Source: Rhodanobacter humi (GTDB lineage: Bacteria > Pseudomonadota > Gammaproteobacteria > Xanthomonadales > Rhodanobacteraceae). From it: a stretch of 64,000 nucleotides of DNA. Of this stretch, positions 27,466 to 35,730 are shown piece by piece. The notes beneath the pieces were generated by a model. The model was not told where the DNA came from, did not search any database, and was given only the letters and a program-made list of their open reading frames with translations. Position 1 is the stretch's first letter. Every line of letters begins with the position of its first letter. The position numbers and the translations under genes are program-made. The DNA lies in NCBI RefSeq assembly GCF_041107455.1, contig NZ_JBGBPY010000001.1, positions 1,054,001 to 1,118,000 of the forward strand, read 5' to 3'.

Positions 27466-29823
27466 TCAGTTTCCGCTGGACAGGGAGGGAATGGCCACCG
27501 GGGCCGTGCCGGGATTGACCGGGGCGCCGCTCGACGACGACGACGCCGGGCTGCCGCCGCCGAACAGGCTCTGCCAGAAACCGCAGCCTTCGATGTCGCC
27601 GGACAGCGAGCCGGTCACCACCGGCACCTGCTTGGCGCCCGAGCACTGCTGCTCGGTAGGCTTGCCGTCGGCAGGGTTGACCCACGCCATCTGCAGGCCG
27701 TCGCCCGGCGCGGCGGACAATGGCCGGGTCGGCAGCTTGGCGAACAGGTTGCGCCACACGCGCAGCGCGCCGGTGGCGCCGAACAGGTGGGCGGGCTTGT
27801 TGTCGTCGCGGCCCATCCAGAACACGCCAAGGTGCTCGCCGGTGAAGCCGGCGAACCAGCTGTCGCGCAAGTCGTTGCTGGTGCCGGTCTTGCCCGCCAC
27901 GTGCAGCGACGCCAGGCTGGAATTGCCCAGCGAGCTCGCGGTGCCGTAGGTGGCCACCTGCTGCATCGCCCAGGTCACCAGGCGCACCGCCTCCTGGTAT
28001 TCGCCCTTGCCGCTCTGCACCTCATAGCGCTTGATGGTGCGGCCGTTGCCGTCCACCACGCCGCGCACGGCGAGCAGCGGCAGCGCATGGCCGTCGGAGG
28101 CGATGTACTCGTACAGCTGCGCCACCTGCAGCGGCGAGAGGTCCAGCGCGCCGATCAGCAGCGAGGGGCCGGAATTGACGTCGGTGAGGCCGAAGGACTG
28201 CAGGAACGCGCGAATCCGCGGCAAGCCCACCGCGAGACCGAGGCGGATGCTGGCGAGGTTCCACGACTTGGCCAGCGCGTCCACCATCGGCACCATGCCG
28301 TGGCTCTGGTTGTCGTCGTTGTGCGGCTCCCACAGCGTGCCGTTCTGCATGCGCATGCTGATCGGGCTGTCGTCCAGCGCGGTGGCGAGGTTCCAGCGCG
28401 AGGGATCGGTCAGCGCCACCAGATAGACGAAAGGCTTGATGGTGGAGCCGATCGGCCGCTGCGAATCCAGCGCGCGGTTGAAGCCCTGGTCGCCGGGGAT
28501 CTTGCTGCCCACCACCGCCAGCACGCTGCCGTCATGCGCATCGGTGACCACGCCGGCCGCCTGCAGGTCGTCGCCGCGCTTGCCCAGGCTGTTCACCGTC
28601 TCTGTCACCGCCTGCTCGGTGTAGAGCTGGGCGGCCGGGTCCAGCGTGGTGAAGATCGACAGGTTGCCCGCGCGCAGCGTGTCCTCGTCGAAATCGCTGG
28701 TGATCTGCTGGCGCACCAGCTGCATGAAGGCGGGGAAGCGGTCATGCGGCAGCTGGCCGTTCCTGATCACGTCCAGCGGCGCGGCCTGCGCTTCCTTGGC
28801 CTGTGCGGCCGAGAGCAGGCCGGTGTCGACGAACTCCTGCAGCACCAGGTTGCGCCGCGCCAGCGCGCGCTCCGGCGAGCGGCGCGGATCGTAGTAGCTC
28901 GGCCCCTTGACCAGGCCCACCAGCATCGCGATCTCCTGCGGGCGCAGGTCGCGCAGCGGACGGCCGTAGTAGAACTCCGAGGCGGCCGCGAAACCGTGCA
29001 CCGCCTGGCCGCCCTGCTGGCCGAGGAAGACCTCGTTGACGTAGGCCTCCAGGATGCGGTCCTTGCTGTAGTGCAGCTCCAGCAGCAGCGACATCAACGC
29101 CTCGTTGATCTTGCGCGTGAAGGTCTGCTGGCGGCTGAGGTAGAGGTTGCGCACCAGCTGCTGGGTGAGCGTGGAGGCGCCCTGCACGGTGCGCCCGGCA
29201 CGCAGGTTCGCGAACGCGGCGCGCAGGATCCCGCCGAAGTCGATGCCGATGTTGTGCTTGAAAGTGCGGTCTTCCACCGCCTGCAGGCCGCTGACCAGCA
29301 GCGGCGGCAGGTCGGCCAGGCGCACGATGCGCCGGTCGACCTGCTGGGCGCCGTACACGGTGGCGATGCGCGCGGGGTCGAGATGGGCCAGCTCGACAGC
29401 CTTGCCGGTGGCGAGGTCGCGCACCGACGCGATCGTGCCGTTGCCCAGGCGCACCTCGATGCGCTTGGGCAACTCGCCGCCTTCCGGCCCCGCGTAGCCG
29501 CGCGAGGAAATCGTGTAGCGCGTACCCTGCTTCGCCCAACTGCCCGGCACCTGGCCGTGGCCGTCGTCGCTGTACCCGGCGAAGGTGAGCTCCAGCTGCA
29601 GCGCGGCCGGGGTCATCGGCTCGCCCGCCTCCAGCGGCAGCGGCCGCGCGAACACCCGCGTGGGCACCGCGAACACCAGGTCGTTGAAGCGCTCCTGCAC
29701 GCGCTTGTTCAGCACCAGCGTGTACGGCAGCACGAAGCCGACCAGCAGGCCCAGGCAGATCCAGAACGGAATGCGCAGCCACGGCCACGCAGCACGCAGG
29801 AACGAGCGGGTTCGGGTCAGCAC
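27466..29823 (-). CDS. mrcB: Penicillin-binding protein 1B, bifunctional glycosyltransferase/transpeptidase
   Basis: 785 residues. Class A PBP of the inner membrane that polymerises and cross-links peptidoglycan. Membrane helix at about residues 15-35; UB2H-like domain at about 60-140; GT51 domain with catalytic Glu in AVEDRTF (about 181), then STLTQQLVRNLYL; transpeptidase with Ser460 and Lys463 of SxxK in GSTIKPF, SWN as the SxN motif, and Lys645 of KTGTS. A Ser/Gly/Pro-rich tail ends the protein. All catalytic residues are present. Followed directly by the LpoP-like lipoprotein gene. Confidence 0.96.
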   Translation of the reverse strand: MLTRTRSFLRAAWPWLRIPFWICLGLLVGFVLPYTLVLNKRVQERFNDLVFAVPTRVFARPLPLEAGEPMTPAALQLELTFAGYSDDGHGQVPGSWAKQGTRYTISSRGYAGPEGGELPKRIEVRLGNGTIASVRDLATGKAVELAHLDPARIATVYGAQQVDRRIVRLADLPPLLVSGLQAVEDRTFKHNIGIDFGGILRAAFANLRAGRTVQGASTLTQQLVRNLYLSRQQTFTRKINEALMSLLLELHYSKDRILEAYVNEVFLGQQGGQAVHGFAAASEFYYGRPLRDLRPQEIAMLVGLVKGPSYYDPRRSPERALARRNLVLQEFVDTGLLSAAQAKEAQAAPLDVIRNGQLPHDRFPAFMQLVRQQITSDFDEDTLRAGNLSIFTTLDPAAQLYTEQAVTETVNSLGKRGDDLQAAGVVTDAHDGSVLAVVGSKIPGDQGFNRALDSQRPIGSTIKPFVYLVALTDPSRWNLATALDDSPISMRMQNGTLWEPHNDDNQSHGMVPMVDALAKSWNLASIRLGLAVGLPRIRAFLQSFGLTDVNSGPSLLIGALDLSPLQVAQLYEYIASDGHALPLLAVRGVVDGNGRTIKRYEVQSGKGEYQEAVRLVTWAMQQVATYGTASSLGNSSLASLHVAGKTGTSNDLRDSWFAGFTGEHLGVFWMGRDDNKPAHLFGATGALRVWRNLFAKLPTRPLSAAPGDGLQMAWVNPADGKPTEQQCSGAKQVPVVTGSLSGDIEGCGFWQSLFGGGSPASSSSSGAPVNPGTAPVAIPSLSSGN

Positions 29824-29939
29824 GGCCGATGTGGGGTCATGACGGTCATAAGCACGGGATGATAGGGCGTGCTACCCGGCGCGGATATGAACGAATGGGG
29901 CGCAATCCGGGGCGGCAGTGCCCCGCGCCGTGCCCGTGG

Positions 29940-30050
29940 GTCGGGATTCATCCCGACTGACCCGGCAAGTCGGGCTGAAGCCCGACCTAGGGTGGCGAAG
30001 AGCGGAAAAGCGCCGTGCCTGATTTTCCGGCGTCGCCAAGGCGACGCCGG
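29940..30050. repeat. GTCGGGAT hairpins and a terminator-like stem between mrcB and the glucan synthase gene
   Basis: GTCGGGAT-TC-ATCCCGAC at 29940-29957 and GTCGGGC-TGAA-GCCCGAC at 29969-29986 belong to a family also present three times at 42129-42215. A perfect 11-bp stem with a 2-base loop lies at 30027-30050, ending three bases before the stop codon of the minus-strand glucan synthase gene, and probably closes that transcript. The remaining 229-bp gap must carry the mrcB-side end of the repeat and the mrcB promoter; no clear promoter hexamers were found. Confidence 0.7.
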
Positions 30051-30052
30051 GA

Positions 30053-32650
30053 TCAGCCAGCCTTGTCCCCCGCCGTGTGCGCGATCCAGGCGCCGACCAC
30101 GGCCGACACGTAGGGTATCGACTGCGCGGCGAGGATGAACATCCACAAGGTGCCTTCGATGTAGCGCGTGCCGTAGCCCAGCGCCATGCCCACGATGCAC
30201 AGCACCAGGGCGATCGCCATCAGGAGCTCCTCGCGCACCGGCGCGAACGCGGCAAAGCTCGACCCGCCCATGCGCCGGCTCTTGGCGGTCACCACGAACG
30301 AGGTTTTCTCGCGGGTGAGGCCGTGCAGGATGCCGCGCGCGATCGCGTGGCTGAGGCCCATGCTGGCCAGCGAGGCCATCAAGGTGTCGTACCAGCTGCA
30401 GGGCACACGGGCGCGGTACAGCACGATGCCGAAGATCGCCTTGGCGAAGAAGAAGCCGATCACCGGGATCAGGAACAGCTGCATCGGCAGGCTGAAGTAC
30501 TGCGGATACGCCACCATGCCGGCGGTCCAGAACAGCGCCATCAGGGTGAAGATCAGGTGCAGCGCGTCGGCGAACCAGCTGAACCAGCCGGTGAGGAAGT
30601 GGAAGCGCTGGCCGGCCGAGAGCGGCCCCTTCTGCGTCATCCACTGCCAGCGCCCTTTGAGGATCTGCATCGCGCCGAACGCCCAGCGGTAGCGCTGGCT
30701 CTTGTAGGCCTTGAAGTCGGCCGGCGTGAGGCCCTTGCCCATCAGCTCGTCGACGTAGACCAGCTCGTAACCGGCATGCATCAGGCGCAGGCCCAGCTCG
30801 GCGTCCTCGCAGATCGTCCATTCCGACCAGCCGCCGGTGCCTTCCAGCGCGCTGCGCCGGACCATGGTCATGGTGCCGTGCTGGATGATCGCGTTGCGCT
30901 CGTTCCTGTGGTGCATGCCGATGCGGAAGAAGCCGTCGAACTCCCACGCGGTCATGCGGCGGAAGCGGTTGTGCTCGAAATCGCGGTGCGCCTGCGGGCA
31001 CTGCACCACGGCCACCTTGGGGTCGTGGAAGTGGCCGGTGAGGGTGGACAGCCAGTCCGGGCGCACCACGTAGTCGGCGTCGATCACCGCCACCACGTCG
31101 GCCTCGGGTGCGGTCTCCTTCAGGCCGAAGTTCAGCGCGCCGGCCTTGAAACCGGGCCAGGGCTCCAGGTGGAAGAAGCGGAAGCGCTTGCCCAGCTTCT
31201 CGCAGTAGTCCTTCACCGGGCCCCATACCGCCGGGTCCTTGGTGTTGTTGTCGATCACCAGCACTTCGTAGTTCTGGTAGTCGAGCTCGGCCAGCGAATC
31301 CAGCGTGGCGATCACCATCTCCGGCGGCTCGTTGTAGCAGGCCAGGTGGATCGATACGAACGGCTGCTTCTCCGGGATGTCCGGCCGCAGCATGCCGGCA
31401 TGGCGCACCCAGCCGCGCCGCCACAACACTTCGGTGAACTCGAAGCCGTTGATCAGCAGGATGGCGAGGATCGCGATCTGCGCCGGGAACAGCAGCACCA
31501 GCATCGTCCAGTCCACCCAGCTCAGGTAGAACTGGAACGGCAGCGTGGCCGACCACACGATCAGGCCGCAGGCGAGCTGGATCAGCGCGGCGAAGAAGAA
31601 GCGCCCGGTGAGCTTGAAGCGCGCGAAGCGCCGCGCGAACCAGACCATCGGCAGCAGCGCCAGCAGGCTCGCCGCCAGCGCCTTCCACGGCCAGGCGGTG
31701 TCCTCGGTCACCGGGCCGGTGAACGGGAACTTCGGCTGGCGATCGGCGTTGAACATGCCCCAGTACGCCTCGGTGCGGCCCGAGAGCTGCTCCTTCCACG
31801 GCTGGTCGAACGCCTCCATCACGTAGTAGTCCAGGTGCAGCTGCTTGGCCACGTTGAACCACTGGCGCAGGAAGATCGCCTCGTCGGACACCGACGGATA
31901 GGCGTATTCGTGGCGGTCGCCGTTCGACGGCCAGCCGATCTCGCCGATCACGATGTGCTTGTTCGGGAACAGCCGCTGCAGGTTCTCGTAGCTGCCCAGC
32001 GCGGCACCGATCGCGTCCTTGCGCGGGATGCCGTTCCAGTACGGGAACAGGTGCACGGTGATGAAGTCCACGTGCTCGGCCAGTTCGGGATACTTCACCC
32101 AGATGTAGTCCGGCTCGGCGGTGGACACCGGCTGGTGCAGCGCGGCGCGCACCCGGTCCAGGTAGGCCATCAGCTGCTCGGGGGGAATGTCGTTGCGGAA
32201 CAGCACCTCGTTGCCCACCAGCACCCGGTTGATGGTGCCGGGGTAGCGCCGCGCCTGCGCGATCAGCGCGGCGATTTCCTTGTCGTTGTTGTCCAGCCGC
32301 GTGTCGATCCACGCGCCGGCCAGCACCTTCAGCCCCTCGCGCTCGGCCAGCCGCGGGATCTGCGGGTTCTGCAGCATCGAGTAGGTGCGGATGTTCGAGC
32401 TGTAGCCGCGCAGCAGGCGGAGGTCGCCGTCAAGCTGCTCGTCGCTGGGGAAATCGTTCTTCAGCGGGCTCTGGTAGCGCTGGAACGCCGACAACGCAAA
32501 ACCACCGATCGGGCCGTGCCAATCCTCGGGGCCGTGCGGGCGGTTGCTCCACCACCACAGGCCGATGTTCAGCGCGGCCACCACCAGGGCCAGCACGACA
32601 GCGGCAAACAGCGAAGGACGGCGGTGAAGATTGGAAGGGTCGGCGCTCAA
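30053..32650 (-). CDS. GH17-GT2 fusion, NdvB-type beta-glucan synthase
   Basis: 865 residues. Helix at about 13-33, then a periplasmic GH17 domain (about 45-330) with acid/base Glu148 in VGNEVLF and nucleophile Glu237 in GEIGWPSNG; two or three helices at about 335-415; cytosolic GT2 domain with Asp524/Asp526 (IDADYVV) and the SQRYRW processive-synthase motif; several C-terminal helices. Such fusions, e.g. NdvB of Pseudomonas, make periplasmic beta-1,3/1,6-glucans, with GH17 acting as a transglycosylase. Likely role: osmoregulated or biofilm glucan. It is monocistronic, with a hairpin after the stop. Confidence 0.88.
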   Translation of the reverse strand: MSADPSNLHRRPSLFAAVVLALVVAALNIGLWWWSNRPHGPEDWHGPIGGFALSAFQRYQSPLKNDFPSDEQLDGDLRLLRGYSSNIRTYSMLQNPQIPRLAEREGLKVLAGAWIDTRLDNNDKEIAALIAQARRYPGTINRVLVGNEVLFRNDIPPEQLMAYLDRVRAALHQPVSTAEPDYIWVKYPELAEHVDFITVHLFPYWNGIPRKDAIGAALGSYENLQRLFPNKHIVIGEIGWPSNGDRHEYAYPSVSDEAIFLRQWFNVAKQLHLDYYVMEAFDQPWKEQLSGRTEAYWGMFNADRQPKFPFTGPVTEDTAWPWKALAASLLALLPMVWFARRFARFKLTGRFFFAALIQLACGLIVWSATLPFQFYLSWVDWTMLVLLFPAQIAILAILLINGFEFTEVLWRRGWVRHAGMLRPDIPEKQPFVSIHLACYNEPPEMVIATLDSLAELDYQNYEVLVIDNNTKDPAVWGPVKDYCEKLGKRFRFFHLEPWPGFKAGALNFGLKETAPEADVVAVIDADYVVRPDWLSTLTGHFHDPKVAVVQCPQAHRDFEHNRFRRMTAWEFDGFFRIGMHHRNERNAIIQHGTMTMVRRSALEGTGGWSEWTICEDAELGLRLMHAGYELVYVDELMGKGLTPADFKAYKSQRYRWAFGAMQILKGRWQWMTQKGPLSAGQRFHFLTGWFSWFADALHLIFTLMALFWTAGMVAYPQYFSLPMQLFLIPVIGFFFAKAIFGIVLYRARVPCSWYDTLMASLASMGLSHAIARGILHGLTREKTSFVVTAKSRRMGGSSFAAFAPVREELLMAIALVLCIVGMALGYGTRYIEGTLWMFILAAQSIPYVSAVVGAWIAHTAGDKAG

Positions 32651-32809
32651 GAAAGTCCCCGTGGGTGCCTCTCCAGAGGCGGGCCAAGCCTCGTGAGCTT
32701 AACCAATGCACGGCGGCGGCCTCAATAAATACCGGCCACGGCGGTCAGCGCAAGCTCAGGCCAGGCCTCGGGTGGCGAGCTGCTCCGTCCGGAAACGCCT
32801 CGCCGGGGA

Positions 32810-34300
32810 TCAGGCGCGCACGGCCGAAATGCGCAGCGTCCAGGCAGGCGAACCCGCCAGTTGCCGGCGCACGGCCTCCGGCAAGTCGACGTGGACGCCA
32901 TCGTCGTGCTGCTGCCACGTCAGTTCGCCACCCGCGCCCAGCACCTGCAGGCGCGCGCCCGGCGCCGGCTTGAACGCGCGCAGCACGACGCTGGCCGGCG
33001 GCCCCTGTTCGCCCTCGTCGGCAAGCCAGATCGCGTTGACGCTGCCGTCCTTGCCCTGAGTGAAGCGGAACCGGCCCTCGCTGTAGGGCGCGATGACCCG
33101 GCTGCCGTGGATGGCCGAACCGTTGACCTGCATCCATGCGCCGATCGCGCGCAGGCGCTCCAGCGCCACCGCGGGCAACTCGCCGTCGGGCTGCGGGCCG
33201 ACGCCCAGCAGCAGATTGCCGCCCTTGGCCACGATGCCGACCAGGGTGTGCACCAGTTCGCGCGGCGACTTGTAGGTGTCGTGCGGGTTCCACGACCACG
33301 AGCCGCCCATCGTCATGCAGGTTTCCCACGGATACGGCAGCGGCTGGTCCGGCACGGCCTGCTCGGGCGTGCGGTAGTTCTCGTACGGACCGCTGACGTC
33401 GCGGTCGACCAGCACGATGCCCGGCTGGTTGCGGCGCGCGATCGCGGCCAGCCCCGGCATGTCGATGTCCTGCGCCCACGGCACTTCCATGCCATGGGCC
33501 TTGGCGTCGGGGTGCTCGTGCGCGTTCACCCAGCCGGCATCCAGCCACATCAGGTCGATGCCGCCGTACTGCGTGGTGAGTTCGTTGATCTGCGCGTGGG
33601 TGAAAGCTACGAAGCGTTTCCACAGATCCGGGTACTTGCGCACGTCGTAATTGTTGTTGCGGTCCGGCGTGGCCCACAGCGGCGACCAGTAGTCCGGATG
33701 GTGCCAGTCGGCCTTGGAGAAATACGCGCCGATGCCGAAATCGCGCCGACGGAACGCATCGAACACCGCCTTGGCGATGTTCGCGCGCGGGTTCGCGTGG
33801 TACGGCACATCGGGCGCGGTGACGCGGTAACCGGTCTGCGCCGTGTCGAACATGCAGAAGCCGTCGTGATGCTTGGTGGTGAACACCAGGTAGCGCATGC
33901 CGGCGGCGTGCGCGGCCTCCGCCCACTGCGCCGGATCGAACTTCACCGGGTTGAACTGCGTGCGCAACTGCTCGTAGCGCCGCTTCCACTCCACGTACCG
34001 CACGCCACCAGGACGCTTGATCCAGTCCTCCGAGCACAGCGTCCACGACTCGACGATACCCAGCACGCTGTAGAGGCCCCAGTGCAGGATGAGGCCGAAT
34101 TTCCAGTCCGACCATTGCGCCAGCTTCTTCTGCACCAGCGGATCGGTGACCGGCACGTATCCGTCGCCCACGGGCTTGGCATGTTCCTGCTGCGCGACCT
34201 GCGCCGCGTCCTTGGCCTGCTCATGGCCGAAGCCCTTGCCGAAGGGCGACAGCAGGGCCAGCGCTCCGGCCCCTTGCAGCATGCGGCGACGGGTGACCAT
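32810..34300 (-). CDS. Alpha-L-fucosidase (GH29), probable Tat substrate
   Basis: 496 residues from the ATG at 34300. N-terminus MVTRRRMLQGAGALALLSPF has twin arginines followed by a mild hydrophobic stretch, suggesting Tat export of a folded enzyme. Catalytic domain opens KFGLILHWGLYSV, has FTTKHHDGFCMFDT, and the nucleophile Asp254 in LMWLDAGW; a C-terminal beta domain follows from about 400. It would release alpha-L-fucose from glycans or plant and fungal polymers, outside the cytosol. A 159-bp gap separates its stop from the glucan synthase start; no fucose transport or catabolic genes are adjacent. Confidence 0.88.
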   Translation of the reverse strand: MVTRRRMLQGAGALALLSPFGKGFGHEQAKDAAQVAQQEHAKPVGDGYVPVTDPLVQKKLAQWSDWKFGLILHWGLYSVLGIVESWTLCSEDWIKRPGGVRYVEWKRRYEQLRTQFNPVKFDPAQWAEAAHAAGMRYLVFTTKHHDGFCMFDTAQTGYRVTAPDVPYHANPRANIAKAVFDAFRRRDFGIGAYFSKADWHHPDYWSPLWATPDRNNNYDVRKYPDLWKRFVAFTHAQINELTTQYGGIDLMWLDAGWVNAHEHPDAKAHGMEVPWAQDIDMPGLAAIARRNQPGIVLVDRDVSGPYENYRTPEQAVPDQPLPYPWETCMTMGGSWSWNPHDTYKSPRELVHTLVGIVAKGGNLLLGVGPQPDGELPAVALERLRAIGAWMQVNGSAIHGSRVIAPYSEGRFRFTQGKDGSVNAIWLADEGEQGPPASVVLRAFKPAPGARLQVLGAGGELTWQQHDDGVHVDLPEAVRRQLAGSPAWTLRISAVRA

Positions 34301-34396
34301 GGGCAATTCCTCACGATTGCAGACAGGCTCCAAGTCTTGCACAGGCTCCACGCGGACGGCGGCCCCTGCCAACGGTCATGCTTGACGCCAGTCCAA

Positions 34397-34418
34397 GTGT
34401 ATTGTTGTATTGATACAC
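34397..34418. promoter_or_regulatory. Inverted repeat operator at the start of the GntR gene
   Basis: GTGTAT-N10-ATACAC ends one base before the GntR ATG. A -35-like TTGACG lies at 34383-34388, and a -10-like TTGTAT falls inside the palindrome at 34405-34410. The repeat therefore covers the likely promoter, as expected for autorepression by a YtrA-type GntR protein. If transcription starts near 34417 the mRNA would be nearly leaderless. Confidence 0.6.
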
Positions 34419-34802
34419 ATGGATGCCTCCCTGCTCACGATCCAGCCCACTGCGCCTGAGCCGATCTACCGGCAGATCGTGGAGCAGCTGCGCCGCCTGA
34501 TCGCCGGCGGCCAACTCACCGCGGGCGAGCTGCTGCCTTCCGTACGCGACGTGGCGGGCTTCCACGCGATCAACCCGATGACGGTGTCGCGCGCCTACGG
34601 CCTGGCCGAGGCGGAAGGCCTGCTGGAACGCCTGCGCGGCAAGGGCATGGCCGTGGCTGCCACGCGCCGCGCCAGCCAGAGCGAGAACCAGCGCCTCGCC
34701 CTGCTCGAACCGCAGCTGCTGGAACTCGCCCGCCATGCGCGCGAACTGGAACTGTCGGCCGAACCGGTATTGCGGCGGCTGACCAGGTTGCTGGACGACT
34801 GA
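34419..34802 (+). CDS. GntR family transcriptional regulator, YtrA subfamily
   Basis: 127 residues from the ATG at 34419; a TTG three codons earlier lies within the operator. N-terminal winged helix (about residues 8-78): PIYRQIVEQLRRLIAGGQL, LLPSVRDVAGFHAINPMTVSRAY and GLLERLRGKGMAV. Only a short helical C-terminus follows, the mark of the YtrA subfamily, which usually represses an adjacent ABC transporter operon and responds to cell-envelope stress. It is followed by the ABC ATPase gene after 34 bp. Confidence 0.9.
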   Translation: MDASLLTIQPTAPEPIYRQIVEQLRRLIAGGQLTAGELLPSVRDVAGFHAINPMTVSRAYGLAEAEGLLERLRGKGMAVAATRRASQSENQRLALLEPQLLELARHARELELSAEPVLRRLTRLLDD

Positions 34803-34836
34803 CATTCAACGCATCACCACGGAACCGGGGAAGATC

Positions 34837-35730
34837 ATGAACGCCATACTGAAGGAAACCGCCAGCACCATCGCGCCGCTCACCGCGCGCGGCCTCACCC
34901 ACTGCTATGAAGGCAGCAACGTGCTGCGCGGCGTCGATCTCGCGCTGGAGCCCGGCAGCGTGCTGGGCCTGATCGGGCGCAACGGCGCAGGCAAGTCCAC
35001 CCTGATCCGCGCCATGCTGGGCCTGCTCGAACCCCTGTCCGGCGAGGCACGTGTATTCGGCGAGCCGGCGCTGAAACTTTCCGATGACGCCAAGGCCCGC
35101 CTCGCCTACGTGCCGCAACAGCCCGAGGCGCTGGCCTGGCTCACCGCGCAACAGATGCTGGATTACGTGGGCCGCTTCTACCCGCGCTGGGACGCCGACT
35201 TCGCGCACAGGACGCTGGAGCGCTGGAAGCTCCAGCCGAACAAGCTGCTGGCCAAGCTCTCGCCCGGCGAACGCCAGCGCGTGGACCTGATCCGCGCGCT
35301 CGCCTCGCAGCCCGAACTGCTGGTGCTGGATGAACCGGCCGCCGCGCTCGACCCGGTGGCCCGCCGCGAACTGCTGCGCGAGGTGGCGCTGCGCGCGGGC
35401 GAGAGCGGCACCACGGTGCTGTTCTCCACGCATATCGTCTCGGACCTGGAACGCGTGGCCTCGGAAATCGCCTTCCTGCACGAAGGCCGGCTGATCCTGC
35501 GCTGCGGCGTGGACGACACCAAGGAACGCTACGCGCGGCTGTGGCTGCCCGCAGCGAAGAGCGCCGCCGCGCCCACCCAGGCGCTGAGCCGTCGCCGCCA
35601 TGAGGACGGCAGCTTGAGCCTGGTGGTGGAACGCGACGCGCAAGACCACTGGCCCGAAGCCGCCAGCCTGCTTGGTGCCCGCATCGATGCGCTGGGGCTG
35701 GAAGACTTGTTCGTGGAGATCGCGGAATGA
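34837..35730 (+). CDS. ABC transporter ATP-binding protein (YtrB-like)
   Basis: 297 residues. Walker A GRNGAGKST near residues 48-56, Q-loop VPQQPEALAW, signature degenerate as LSPGERQRVDLIRAL, Walker B LLVLDEPAAALDPVA, switch His in FSTHIVSDLE. The C-terminal extension of about 70 residues after 225 is typical of exporter ATPases of the YtrB/EcsA type. The signature Pro instead of Gly (LSPGE for LSGGE) is common in this group. Its stop overlaps the first permease gene as ATGA. Confidence 0.92.
   Translation: MNAILKETASTIAPLTARGLTHCYEGSNVLRGVDLALEPGSVLGLIGRNGAGKSTLIRAMLGLLEPLSGEARVFGEPALKLSDDAKARLAYVPQQPEALAWLTAQQMLDYVGRFYPRWDADFAHRTLERWKLQPNKLLAKLSPGERQRVDLIRALASQPELLVLDEPAAALDPVARRELLREVALRAGESGTTVLFSTHIVSDLERVASEIAFLHEGRLILRCGVDDTKERYARLWLPAAKSAAAPTQALSRRRHEDGSLSLVVERDAQDHWPEAASLLGARIDALGLEDLFVEIAE

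Noticed and set aside
30077-32728. A very long open frame on the plus strand opposite the glucan synthase (and similar ones opposite perM, dinG, mrcB)
   Set aside because: These follow from high GC at third codon positions; the products are Arg/His/Gln/Ala-rich with no domain, while the opposite strand encodes recognisable enzymes.
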